Below, in pieces: positions 25,151 to 36,551 of a DNA stretch of 64,000 nt. The notes under the pieces were generated by a model that had not been told where the DNA came from, ran no database searches, and worked only from the letters and a program-made list of their open reading frames with translations. How positions within the stretch are numbered: the stretch's first letter is position 1; every line of letters starts with the position of its first letter. Made by a program: the position numbers and the translations under genes. The DNA is from Imbricaverruca yamaguchii (lineage: Eukaryota > Arthropoda > Thecostraca > Neoverrucidae). The DNA lies in NCBI GenBank assembly GCA_034440575.1, contig JAOTOL010001392.1, positions 612,001-676,000 of the forward strand, written 5' to 3'.

Positions 25151-26609
25151 CCTAATTAGAGTCTCAGTTTGGTACCCAATATGGAAGCGTTGTTATTTAA
25201 TCAGAAATGAGGTGCGTCAAAGCTAAGCGGTTATCCGGATTTCTTAGCCACTAGAAAACGTGGGAAGGATAGAGCTAGTCACCGAAGTGAATTCAGGATG
25301 GGCCCTTGCGGCCCTAAGTCTGAACACGTCTTGACTTTATGAGGTGTCGTGTGTTGTCACCTATCGGCTATTTTGCACTGCTTTGTTGGTCCTCAACATA
25401 TGCGCTTGCATTCCGTTTCATGGTGTTACGTGATGCAGTTGTACCATTTCCTTTCAAGTGGCAAATATTATAAAGTGCACGATGTGCATTACACATATGT
25501 TTGACGTGACTGATGAGGCCCTGAGGACGAACATAATACCATAGGTTATTATTTATAGCGCTTTTCTTTTCCCCATTCTGTCAGCTTGCCAATCATGGCC
25601 TCCCACAAACCGGATCAAAGCATCTTCAACCAGCGATCACCCGTCTTTCCTCTTCTCTTCCTCTCCAACAATAATCATGATAATTTCTTCATCGGCCAGC
25701 AAGTAGGCTTCGTTCATACTAGCAGCCAGTGCAAACGTATAAGGTGAACACTGCCTTAGAAACGTGTGTGGGCCAATAAGTACTAAGCATGGCTATATCT
25801 GGCAATCTGAATAAAATCAAACCCTTTCTCACCTTCACATTCAAGTAACTTGCCATGAAAATATGAACGTGTGAAGAATGTCTTAGGGGAAAAACTCAAC
25901 TCAATGAACAACAATCTGAATTGTGCAAAAGCATAGATCGGTGAACTCATAATGACCCCCTGCAGCTTTTGGCCATTTCAAAATGTTCGTTTACGGGATA
26001 ATTTGGACAGACGTTCTATTCTTTCTCCCCATGAACATCGGTGAAGAACGGAAGACGTCTCACGGACATTTGGCACTATATCTTGGAAACTAGGGCACAC
26101 CACGTATCTATTAGTGACGCTGTAATGAGCTTGCACCCACCCCACACATGCGCACATAGCGGAAATGGAAGCAATTTTGTTTGAACAGTAATATACTCCC
26201 ATCACGAAGGTAAACCTAGTATTGCAAATGCACCCATTAGTCGTGAAGAGTTCAAAGTCCAGCGAGAATTGTGAATTTGAATGTACTTATACTGTGATGG
26301 TAGTCCTTTTCAGTAACGCATCTTGTTAGCCATAACCACGTCCTGGGGTCTGCCCCATCCCTTTAGCGGTCCCCATCTTAGTTATAAAAGTTGTGTGTTT
26401 ACAATTAAAATTATCGGGTTATCAACCCAAAAGTGCTCAACCATGGTACTTTGCGAAATTCCTTGATGCGTCCCTGCTGTTCACCCTGGCCCACTCACTT
26501 TTGGGGACGTTCCTACCCCTGACCAGGCCATGAAAAGGCATCATTGCATTTCATGGCCGGGTCATTGCATGGCATATTGCAGACGGATAACATGCAAATG
26601 TCTTGCCAT
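25151..26609. other. gene-free stretch
   Basis: No supportable feature. The minus frame 25978-26205 has no recognisable domain. Confidence 0.4.
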
Positions 26610-27085
26610 CATCCGCCACTGCGTGTCGCATTATTTTCCCACGCGTCGACGTATTGCAGGCGAAAATCGTGTGAATGTTATACGATCATCGGCTACTGCG
26701 CAACGCATTACTTTCCCACGCGTCGATGCGCGGGCTACCGAGCTCTCGAAGAATAAGACAGCTGCACGCAAAGAGCACGTACCAAATTGTATCATTCTGC
26801 CATCTGGCGATATATATTTTTACCTATGATTCAGCATTCAATCTCATTAGTGTAATACGTAGACCGTGCTGCTAACTAGGGATAGCTATCTGAAGTGATG
26901 CTTCTATAAAATTAAAAAAAGTTTTTGAATTGTGGAGGTTGCACCTTGTGGAGGTTATGGCCGCTGCGGACTTGTGGAGGTTGTGACCTGTGGAGGTTAT
27001 GACCTGTGGAGGTTACGACCACTGCGATGTGTTGAATTTATGGAGGTTGTGACCTGTGGAGGTTATGAACTGTGGAGGTTATGGT
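26610..27085. repeat. minisatellite plus flank, member 2 of an inverted pair
   Basis: CTGTGGAGGTTATGAC-type units (reverse complement of the unit at 8437-8777) fill about 26933-27085. The flank 26610-26932 matches 8778-9050 inverted. It has an internal tandem duplication, two ~60-bp copies near 26610-26665 and 26685-26740, each containing CCCACGCGTCGA. Confidence 0.75.
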
Positions 27086-27811
27086 ACGCTGTCGCTTAAT
27101 GACTGTTTATTTTTATTTTTACCATGAAATATATATCCTCTCACGTGCCCACCTGATGCAGGTCCATTGTTAGATGTGCTATCTATTGTTAGACGTGTTG
27201 TTAGTTCAATTGTGCATTGACATTGACATTCAACCATCCATGGAATATGCATTGACTTCCTTCCAAGTGCCAGTCTTGTTCTTGACAAATGTAGCTTAAT
27301 GATATTTTGAGCTATTAATCAAGGGCTTACATGATTGCTGTCTTTGGTGATTATCTTTCACATCTTGACTATTTAGCCATCTATTTTTAGATAATTGAAT
27401 CCATATGTTTAAACTGCTTTATGAAATGCTGAGCTGTATACATGTATATATATGAGCCTCAGAATATATGTCTTAATCTTGAGTATTTGGTTTTTCACAA
27501 CATGTTTAAAAGGAATAGCAAGCAGTGTATTCATTGCCAAAGGATCCTGGTGTTTATAAAAGCTTAGTTGAATGTGGTCAGTGCTATTTTCATGGTGTGC
27601 TTATTGAGATATTAGTACTTGAATGTGAACTGCTGCATCTTAAGTATTTCCTGTTGCACTGAGAAAGAAAATCAATTTCAATGAAATCACATCAGAATGC
27701 ACCACAAAATGAGTTTTTGAACCACAGCTGTGCCAGGGGCTTCTTATGAATATCTACCTAGGTAACTTCAGCAGTGCATGCTGAATTGATTGATTATTTT
27801 GGCTTAGTCAT
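27086..27811. other. gene-free stretch
   Basis: AT-rich sequence without a recognisable domain or repeat, up to the 3' end of LINE copy B. Confidence 0.4.
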
Positions 27812-28087
27812 AAAGTCATAAAGTGTTAAGGCTTAATAAGGGCCACAAGGGCCCATCTGGGTCAAGCCTGTCTAGAAGATATTAGAAAGTACATGTTCAT
27901 ACCTATCAATTCCAAACCCATGCAATCCCTCCACCTGTGCCACCACAGCCAATCTCATCAGTATGACATCGCAAAGGAAGTTGCCAAATCCACTGCTAGG
28001 TACACCCCATATAGTACAACATAATACTAGCATAATGTTATACCCTATATAGCTAGTGAAAATACTCAATATCCCATGCATCACAAG

Positions 28088-30940
28088 TTAGAATTCAAAA
28101 ACAACATTTTCCTGTCTAAAAAATTTATCCACCCTACTTTTAAAGACATTCAATGAGGGACTCCCCACTGCATCAGCAGGCAGCCTATTCCATTGGTAAA
28201 CAACCCTTTGACTGAAGACCTGTTGTCGTTTAACTGTCCTGCACCTCATTTTGTCTAACCTGAATTGATGACCCCTATGGGATACTCTAAACTGCAGAGC
28301 ATCATTCAAATTGACCTGATCTAGCCCTCTAACAATTTTGTACATTTCAATCATGTCTCCCCTTAATCTCCTATACTTGAGTGAGTACATATCTAATGCA
28401 TTAAGCCTTTCTCCATATTCTAAGTTACTTAATCCACTGACGAGTCTAGTGGCTTTGCGCTGGACTCTTTCTAACATATCTATATCCTTTTCTAGGTAGG
28501 GGCTCCATGCTTGTACAGAGTACTCCAAGTGGGGCCGCACATATGCTAAGTACAGCTTTTTCATGACTTCCCTGCTCTTATATTTCATACTTCTATTTAT
28601 GAGTCCCAGCATTCTGAGTGCCCTATTTCTAGCTGAGATACATTGTTTTTCTGCTTTAAGGTCTTTTGAGACCAACACACCTAAGTCCCTTTCCTCTTCA
28701 ATAACATCCAGTTCCCTCCCTCCCATTTTATAACTGAATGTCTCGCCTGCAGACCCTATATGCATAACCTTACACTTATCATAGTTGAAAGTCATCTGCC
28801 ATTGATCAGCCCACTCTTTTAGGTCGTCCAAATCTAGTTGAATATTACTAGATTGATCTCTGCTGTTAGCCACTCCTACCAGCTTGATGTCATCAGCAAA
28901 TTTGAACACTCTATTCCTCAGCCCTACTTCAATGTTGTTCACAAAGATGATAAAGAGGAGGGGCCCTAGAACAGAGCCCTGTGGCACTCCACTCAGAACA
29001 TCTTTCCAACCAGATTTACATCCATTCAATACTACCCTTTGTTTCCTTCCCTGCAACCATGCTTCAATCCAATGTAGAACTTTTCCTACAATCCCATGTT
29101 GTTGTAATTGATGAATTAACCTTCCATATGGAACTTTATCAAAAGCTTTGCTAAAGTCCAAGTACACAACATCCATCCTGCTTTCATTGTCTACTTCTTT
29201 GGTAACATACTCAATGAACTCCAATAGGTTAGTTAAACAAGACCTTTGAGATCGAAATCCATGTTGAGTATCCCTTAAAAGGTTGTGCCTATCAAGATGA
29301 ATCTGAACATTCTGTTTAACCAGCTTTTCTAGTACTTTGCAAACTAATGAGGTCAAACTGATTGGCCTGTAGTTTCCTACACTCTTCCTATTTCCCTTTT
29401 TGAAAATTGGTACTACACTTGCATTTCTCTAATCTTCAGGTACTTCTGAATACTCCATAGATCGCCTGAAAATGATACCTAGGGGAGTTGCTAAAGCTTT
29501 AGCACACTCTACTAAGATCCTAGCATATATTTCATCTGGTCCGGAAGCTTTATTAGGTTTTATATTCTGCAACTGCTTCTCTACGGCTTCTGTAGTTATT
29601 GTAAGATCCTCCAGCATATCACCTGCCATGGCATGGCCTACAGATGTTCCTATTGTACCAGAATTATCTTTAGTGAAGACTGATGAGAATGGCTTGCTTA
29701 GGGATTCCACAATGTCGCAATCATCAACCACTATTTCCCCATCTACCTCCAGTGGTCCTACACTACACTTTTTAGCCTTAAATTTATAGAAGCTAAAGAA
29801 TCTCTTAGCATTACCTGCTGAACATTCTCGAGCAAAGTTGATTTCAGCAAGTCTTTTAGATGCTCTAACACACCTCCTAACTTTATTTCTAGCTATTCTA
29901 TATGATTCTAGGTTTAACCCAGAGTTAGTATCTTTTAGTTTCTTGAATGCTTGTTTCTTTGAGTCCAGTAATTGCTTAACTTCCCTAGTCAGCCACGAAG
30001 GGTGCTTAACCCTGTTTGATCTAATTTGCCTACTGGGAATGAACCTATCCTGACCCTGAAATAGCTTATCTTTTAGCATTGTCCACATTTCATAAGCATC
30101 TAAGCCATTCAATATGACTTCCCAATTAATTTCACTTAGGAAGCTCCTGAACTCACTGTAATTCCCTTTTGTAAAATTCGGAATCAATGTTCTGTTGGTT
30201 GCTACCCTTCCAACATATAATGAGAAGCATATAATGTTGTGATCACTATTACCAAAGGTCTCTCCTACGTTAACATTTTGCACAAAATTTTCCTCATTAG
30301 TAAGCACTAGATCTAATATTTTATTTTCCCTTGTAGGCTCGTGTATCATTTGAAAGAAGAAATTGTCCTCAAAACAAGCCATGAAACATCTTTCTGATTT
30401 GCTTACACCTATTGTTTTGTTTCCCAATCCTGCTATGTTGAAATCCCCCAACAAAATAGTTATCTCCTGTACTCTCCTACTTATCTCTTCCTGCATCAGC
30501 CTGTCAGTGTTTTCATTCTGGTCTGGAGGTCTATAGAATGCCCCAATCCTAAATTGTGTTCCATTCTTCAGAATTATATCTAACCACAAAGATTCTACTC
30601 CTGCACTATGTACTCCATCCTCTATGGAATGACATTTCATTACTTGCCTAACATACAAGAGAATGCCACCTCCTATCCTTGCCTCTCTTTGATAGGCATG
30701 CATGTTGTAGCCTGTCAATTCAAATTCTTGCAAGTTGTCTCCAAACATGCTTTCGTTAACCCATGCTTCTGTTATGCACACCAAATCTAGCTGTTCAGAC
30801 AACATATATGCATGCAGTTCCCCAATTTTGTTCCTAACACTTCTGGCATTGACATAAAAACATGATAAATTATTCCTTCCATTGCTTGCTATGTTTCTCT
30901 CTTTATCAGCTACATCCCCCCATGTCCTGCCTAGTTTCCC
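28088..30940 (-). pseudogene. CR1-type LINE ORF2, endonuclease-RT (copy B, one nonsense codon)
   Basis: From the slippery site the frame is 951 codons including the stop, interrupted only by UAG at 29431-29429, where TGG (Trp) is the likely ancestor (VPED-stop-RNASVVPIF). The endonuclease part shows YVNARSVRNK, CITEAW, GGGILLYV, RIGAFYRPP, GDFN and SDHNIICF. The RT part shows KPNKASGPDEI, NYRPISLTS, QHGFR, VYLDFSKAFDKVP, SGVPQGSVLGPLLF and the catalytic KFADD. The C-terminus has the usual LEYSVQAWSP and NRLPADAV segments. All catalytic motifs are kept. The first in-frame ATG (30805) would remove the start of the endonuclease, so translation from it is unlikely to give a full enzyme. Confidence 0.88.
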
Positions 30941-31806
30941 TGTTTCCTGTTGAGAGCCTCCTCATACCTATTGCTGAGCAATTCCACTCCTCTCTTGCTC
31001 AGATGTAATCCATCTAAAGCAAACATCTCCGTCCTCCCCCAAAACTCCCCCCACAAATCCAAGAACTGCACCCCAAGCTCCTTACAAATGTTGGCCACCC
31101 TGGTATTGAGCCCAATGGCCCTCGAATACCACTCCATGCTTGCATGGACCATAGGGAGGATGGATGTCACCACTCCTCTTTTCCTACTTCCTGCTAAACT
31201 ACCTATCGAAGCCCTATAGGCTTTCATTGTTTCCTCTGTATTATTTTTTCCTACATCGTTAACTCCAACCTGCACAATTACCGTTGCACCCTCTCCACTT
31301 CCCCTCATTACTCCCTCCAGCCTATCCCTAACATCTTTCACCTGCGCTCCCTGGTAGCAAACACGCATCCGTCTGCTGGGGTTCTTGCTACAAAATGTTC
31401 GATCCATGTACCGAACCCTGGAATCCCCTATGACTAAAACCTCTCTCTCTCCATCTCTATCTTCAGCCATCTGGTCATCCCCACCTCCGTCCCTCTCATC
31501 ATTACCTTCCCTCTCCTCCAGTGCATCAAACCTATTTTTAATTGGGATGCCCATGTCCACCTTCCTCAGCGCCAGTCGGGTGCTATGGCGCCTTGCCACC
31601 TTCCAACTGCCACCATCCCGGACCAAGCCATCCGAACTCCCATCAGTCCTCCGCTCGGGCACCCGAGTTGCCTGGCTGGCACCTCCCATGATGGGTCCCG
31701 CCACCAAACACTTCAAGCGCTCCACCTCCCCCGTTAACATATCTAACCTCTTACTCAAGTCCCCAATGATTCCCACACACTTACAATTCCCACAGTCTCC
31801 TTCCAT
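30931..31806 (-). CDS. CR1-type LINE ORF1, SGNH/GDSL esterase-like protein (copy B)
   Basis: The product is 291 residues and starts at an ATG (MEGDCGNCKC). The N-terminus has a Cys cluster (C5, C8, C10) and a Leu-rich coiled-coil-like stretch at residues 14-36. An acidic linker lies at about 95-120. The SGNH-like domain carries GDS at 127-129, GVND at 181-184 and DGLH at 265-268, so the Ser-Asn-Asp/His residues are kept. It belongs to the CR1 ORF1 family, where the esterase-like domain is thought to function in the RNP or at membranes; the substrate is unknown. It is intact over its full length. It ends NRKQGN-stop, with the last codons CAG-GGA-AAC-UAG forming a slippery site shared with copy A. 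Confidence 0.88.
   Translation of the reverse strand: MEGDCGNCKCVGIIGDLSKRLDMLTGEVERLKCLVAGPIMGGASQATRVPERRTDGSSDGLVRDGGSWKVARRHSTRLALRKVDMGIPIKNRFDALEEREGNDERDGGGDDQMAEDRDGEREVLVIGDSRVRYMDRTFCSKNPSRRMRVCYQGAQVKDVRDRLEGVMRGSGEGATVIVQVGVNDVGKNNTEETMKAYRASIGSLAGSRKRGVVTSILPMVHASMEWYSRAIGLNTRVANICKELGVQFLDLWGEFWGRTEMFALDGLHLSKRGVELLSNRYEEALNRKQGN
30934..30940 (-). promoter_or_regulatory. putative -1 frameshift slippery heptamer (copy B)
   Basis: GGGAAAC on the minus strand is phased G-GGA-AAC in ORF1 and is followed at once by UAG. Slipping back one base reads GGG-AAA-CUA-GGC and continues into ORF2. The ORF2 frame contains no ATG before codon 46, which lies inside the endonuclease domain. A UGA blocks the -1 frame shortly upstream, so entry must occur in this ~20-nt window or by reinitiation. 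Confidence 0.6.
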
Positions 31807-31954
31807 ATTTGTTGTTGTTTTTTTTTCTTTCTACTCTTAGTACTAAGTCTAGTTACTGTAAGCTTGTAAGCCTACAAGTATCTACTGTAATATATCTACA
31901 GTAATACAGTAATATAGCCTAGAAGTATCTACAATACACTATAATCCCGTATAA

Positions 31955-32273
31955 TTACACTAGATATGAAGATACCTACTGTAATTTATGCCCACTATTT
32001 TAGTCCTAAAATCTATCTTAAACTTACACACCAATTTGACACAAACTTATTCACTACAGAAGCCTACACTATATAATTATACACTCTAGAATTACACACT
32101 ACAGAGCTCACACCACACAAATATACACCACTGAATCAAACACTGTAGTACCCGTCCACAACACCCAACAATCCTGCAGTTACACTAGGATATGAAGATA
32201 TACCTAGTGTAATGCTATGCCTACTATCCTAGTCTTAAAATCTATCTTAAACTTAAACACCAAATTGACACAG
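31955..32273 (-). repeat. tandem direct repeats in the LINE copy B 5' UTR
   Basis: Two ~90-bp blocks, 31955-32043 and 32180-32273, share TTACACTAG, ATATGAAGATA, CTACT, TTAAAATCTATCTTAAACTT and AAATTGACACA-type phrases. They are offset by about 225 bp. Repeated 5' UTR monomers act as promoter units in some LINEs; a promoter role here is inference. Confidence 0.65.
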
Positions 32274-32330
32274 CCAACACCCTTAGAACTTAACAAAATG
32301 GCGCTGGGCAGCCTCCCTGGGTTAATATAG

Positions 32331-33248
32331 CCTAATTTGCTGGTCAAAAATATTTATTTGATAAAAACTGTTGAAATATACGCTCAGAAGCAACCGCTAA
32401 ATATCTATACACAATTTATCCCAGTACACCGTCCTTTTCCGCAACACTTAGCTTGTATGTAGTAGCCCCACCAAACACGTGTTTCCTCCTCAACGCCTGC
32501 CGGCAGGAAAACGATGGATACTGTGCCATATCCATGTGTGTTTGTATTCCGTCCTTGTCTAGGGGAGTGCTAACTAGCTCTCCTTTCATACAACACAAGG
32601 GAGCATCAACTGCTACTGGTTATGTAGCACCCATGTGCATGCTGAATAGATCAGCAGTGCATGCAGCGGGCAATAGATCAACATTAAATGCTTGCATAAT
32701 ATGCCAAAGTTTGCTGGATGTTCTTTAAATGTCTGATATTTCTCATGGCCTTTCTATGCCAAGTCGATCACATTCAGGCTTCGATGCCACCTGTTCCCCT
32801 CATCACACCCTATCATTGGTGCATTATCTAGTTGAATTGGGATTTATCATGCTTTTAGCAATACTGGTATATTTGTACTTATATTTGCCACATAACATTC
32901 AATATTTCCTCATTGAGACCATGAGATGTAAGTCCTGTTGAGTTGTGATGCATCCCTGGATTCACTAACTTGATTCCCGGATGTATATGAATGCTATGGC
33001 ATTGTTGTATCAACATGTATGTAGTCAAGTGTCCAGGATAGTACTTCAGTAAAATCAAAATAACTAAGTAATATTTCAGTAGTAAGAATGCATGCAAATA
33101 CACAAATACTCTTGCTGTCCTCTACTCTCCTTCTAGGGCTGTTCCATGTCATGTAGACATCTTGAAAAAGCCATGAACACTAAACAATGATTAGCTCAAC
33201 CCTAGGTATTAAACCATGAAACTAACTTGCAACTCTCTCTCTCCTCAG
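32331..33248. other. gene-free stretch upstream of possible exon
   Basis: No domain or RNA gene is seen. It ends in a pyrimidine tract, CTCTCTCTCCTCAG at 33235-33248, that resembles a splice acceptor. Confidence 0.4.
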
Positions 33249-33439
33249 TGCCACGCATATTATACAAACTAACGATGGAAATAGATCCGTTATTGCTGCC
33301 ACCTGTGTGGCCTACTGTTAAGGTGGAGTTCAATAATGTCACAACAGATGGCGATGGGGACGCTGCAACCCAGCCAGGATGTGCATGGTCCAGCTTTCAG
33401 GCACTCCGACTGAACATCAAGCACTGCGACCATGAATTG
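33249..33439 (+). CDS. possible host-gene exon with start codon (unrecognised)
   Basis: A strong pyrimidine tract ending in CAG at 33248 is followed by a short leader and ATG at 33275. The frame gives 55 codons (MEIDPLLLPPVWPTVKVEF..., ending ...CDHEL) up to a donor-like TTG|GTGAGG at 33439/33440, keeping phase 0. The segment is Pro/Val-rich then Asp/Gly-rich, and no domain is recognised. Short acidic leaders with a VKVE-type phrase occur in front of some C2H2 zinc-finger genes, so it could belong to such a gene, but no partner exon was found nearby. The splice signals, and not homology, are the reason to list it. Confidence 0.3.
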
Positions 33440-34224
33440 GTGAGGTGATGAGCATGAAGCTGATGTGTCGGTTTGAAATGATGTCGGAAGAAAACGGGCT
33501 GATGCACCAACATTAATGTTCACTATTTCTGTAGAGGATCCCAGTCGGGCTGAACGGGGTCGGTGCTGGTTTCAAGCTTCCGTGGCCCTACGAGCCACCA
33601 AACCCCAAACTCTTCCTAGCTAGACGACCAGCCGGGCGCACTCACGGGCGTTTGTGATTTGAAAGAGCCATATCTCGCCTATGTAAATGCGTGTCGTGGT
33701 GGCGATGGGCCGCGGTAGGGCTGGCGACGTGGAAGCAATGGAAGAGGTGGGCCCGGGAAAACAACTCGTGCCAATATAGTTAGAGATAAAAGGTGAAATT
33801 TGGTCTCGATTGAACACTGAGCGTCACGCCTCGCACCTGAACGCATGAGAAATTCCGCGTTTTAATGAACTGCTTTGACGCAATGAAGGTTCGTAGTGCT
33901 AGTTTTTGTCCATACATGCAGAAATTATCTCGTTTCTCTCTCTCCACCGGTGCTATTTTGATCGTGTCTTGATGGCATCGCCACGGCAGCTCTTAGTTTC
34001 TCTGTTGTTGTCATTTGCCTGATTTGACTCTACATCTTTGGCACACTCAAGGCGCACGACTATTTACGTCTTGAATTATGAATCATCACTAAAAATACCT
34101 GCAACTGGCACTTTACCTGCCAGTACAGGCATTCTGTGTGCAAGCGTAGCAGTGACGAAGGAGGTCGCCGTGCTGAATTCAGTGGCAGTGGTAACATCGA
34201 CTATGAAAAATATCTTTTTCACAG
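33440..34224. other. gene-free stretch
   Basis: No feature is supportable. If 33249-33439 is an exon, this would be the start of its intron. Confidence 0.35.
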
Positions 34225-34605
34225 ATTAGCACGCACCCTAGATAACCTCAGAAAATTACGCGCACTGCAAGGGGGTGGATGACGCACCCTCCCCCAGATT
34301 TCCGTTCCTATTAAAGCTGTAGTGATAAAATTCGCAGTGTGGATTGGTATAAGGAATTCCATCGTGTACACATTTCATAATCTTAGGTCAATATCTTCAA
34401 TGTCAAATGTGGTTACATATGTCAAATTGCTCTTGTTTTGGGTGTCTTGGCTTGTCATTGTTATGGATCGCAGTGATTGTGTTTAAATGATCCAAAATGG
34501 GCATCAATGACGTTCTGTACATTGCTAATAATGAAATACAGTTGCTGGACTCGGAATTTGACCTCAGGTGACCTATATAACAGCACTTTTTGAGGTCAGT
34601 TAACT
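34225..34605. repeat. ~380-bp dispersed repeat, inverted partner of 15545-15930
   Basis: The reverse complement matches 15545-15930 in order: the AGGTCACCTGAGGTCAAATTC region, CCATTTTGGA, CACAATCACTGCGATCCATA, TGACAAGCCAAG, TGCGAATTT and AGCTTTAATAGGA. Confidence 0.75.
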
Positions 34606-35805
34606 TTTCCAGTTACGTTTGCGATTAAGTACCGTTTATAGGCTTCGAATGATGCCCTGATGACTGCGACCACTCTGCATAGTCCAGACAACGCTTCTTT
34701 AAACACAGGATGGACCGGCATCTGCCGCCGTGGCGACGGATCCGCTGGCGCCAGTCGGCGGGCCGATTGAAGGTCTCGCCTCCACTGGTCCGCCGTCTCC
34801 GCCGTACGACTTCCCTGGCTTCACGCATGAGGCAACACTCAAGTAGGTAGACTTACTTGATGTATGGCTCTTTTTTATGTGCTATGTCTACCACGGGCTT
34901 GGAAGCTTGATGGCGGCTTGTTGTTCTGTTCTGCTCTTCTTGCATTCATCATTTGTGGGAGTCACATAGGTCCTGGAAAGAGGATGTCAGATAACGGTAT
35001 TTTGAGCGGTTGTTTTTTAATCGCACCCAGTGTTGTATGTGTGGTTGGGACACATACTCCTATTTCCACTTACAGGGTATGATGTTACCAGTAGCTGTCC
35101 AGGCATCACTGGGAGTAAAGCGGCGGCCAGTATTGTATTGGCTGAGCCTCTATGTGTGTCTTCCTAATTCTCTTCGCCAGGTATGGAACTACACCAGCTT
35201 TCTTTCGACATACCAGCTGAAATTAGTCGATCACTTGGAATCCGCTCGCGGTAAAAGCTATTTCAAGCTTCGATGGAGAAGAAAAGTTTTAATTTATTTT
35301 CTTCTACTCAGCTTCTTTTCTGCTTGAACTATCCCTCCCACCCTCAGTAGGTAAACGCCTGTATAGGCCACGTGAGTAGCGGTCGAGCACTTGCAGCTTC
35401 AGACATAGAAACACTGCAACGAGGAGTGTATGGAAACCATCGTTATTACCTGACGACTGTGGCGTCAACGCTTTAAAGTTACCTGTTACTTGTCCCTCGA
35501 CCGACTTTTGTGCAAGTCATCTCATAGATACCTAGCTCTTGCTTGAGGAATGCAGGAATCGAAGGAAGGTTCGGTTACAGTAAATTAGAAACAAATAACA
35601 AATGTTATTTGGCTTGGGCGTCGAATTATCCAACGTTTGCGATTCATTTCTTCACTCATTACTCCTTTGCCCCCCCCCCTCTTCTCTCCTTCGGTACGCC
35701 AATATAGCTGTAGGTGGGGGAATCTTTTCCTACTAATTTTGTATTTGGAGGAAAGGAAGAACTAACAATCCTGCGCACGGGTGTCGATTTTTGTAAGTCA
35801 TTGGG
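34606..35805. other. gene-free stretch
   Basis: No recognisable gene. The frames 34864-35082 and 35010-35327 on the plus strand have hydrophobic stretches but no domain and no convincing start context. Confidence 0.4.
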
Positions 35806-35822
35806 GGGCCGAAGTTTAATAC

Positions 35823-36023
35823 AACGAAGAATGGCTCTTAAGTGCTCCTGGGTTTTAGACATTGCGTGAGACGAAATGTACGACCCTCAATATACCAGGA
35901 GGTGCTGAGTTTGCATTAAAAGTAGCGTTAGGGATTATGCTATATTACTCAAAGTAATCGAGTAATATAGCATAATCCCTAACGCTTCTTTTGATGTAAA
36001 CTCAGCACCTTCTGGTATATTGA
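35823..36023 (+). mobile_element. retrozyme-like small element, palindromic copy
   Basis: It is flanked by a 17-bp target-site duplication with one mismatch (GGGCCGAAGTTTAATAC at 35806-35822, GGGCCGAAGTTTATTAC at 36024-36040). Segment A (to 35864) is nearly identical to the start of 45729-45915. An inverted full-length copy of segment B (35865-35950) follows, then a 9-nt spacer, then the first part of segment B in direct orientation. The 67-nt arms 35884-35950 and 35960-36026 pair at 63/67 positions. The hammerhead core of the sister copy is absent. Segment B begins with GAGTAATATAG, the same base that follows the predicted cleavage site in the sister. Confidence 0.65.
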
Positions 36024-36551
36024 GGGCCGAAGTTTATTACATCCCCCCCCCCCCAAAAAAAAAAAATAACTCATCGGATTTTGCCAACTATATTTTCAGA
36101 CCTCAATAATTATTATTTCTATATGACGATGTGTATGTTTATGTTCATTCAGCATCCTCGCCAACGGGAAAATCGTCCAATAACAGGTGAAGCCACATAA
36201 ACAAAAGACCAATGCACAGTACATATCAACATAAAAACTGTGAGTCATAGCATGCGACTACAATGTCATACAGTGGACTTGGGTCCATCGTCATCTTCAA
36301 CGTCATCTATATCCTCAACGTCATCGTCACCCTCCCCTCACTCCACACACCATCAAATACACAACGGCTTAAGTAAAATATGTAGGCGCCCATCTGTAGG
36401 CTAAAACACACCGCCCTTGATGGAGCATTGGAGCACAGCAGGCTTGAACTGGGATGATGACGGGTGAAGGTATTTCTTCGGTGCCCAACATTAGGAAGGG
36501 TGAAGCCAAAATTTTGGTGGGGCGGGTTCAGGGTCGGGAAGGGGGCATGAC

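Larger units (their letters stand above)
27812..32330 (-). mobile_element. CR1-type non-LTR retrotransposon, copy B (near intact)
   Basis: Read on the minus strand: a 5' UTR with two ~90-bp direct repeats, ORF1 (31806-30931), ORF2 (30940-28088), and a 3' UTR ending in two CTTTATGA octamers plus CTAA at about 27812-27830. The 3' UTR also shares the phrase around CTTGTGGC with copy A. The only visible lesion in the coding part is one UAG in ORF2. The 5' end is set approximately at the phrase CAGGGAGGCTGCCCAGCGCC near 32310-32330 and is uncertain. A small nucleotide-level lesion load makes this the youngest LINE in the window. Confidence 0.85.
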
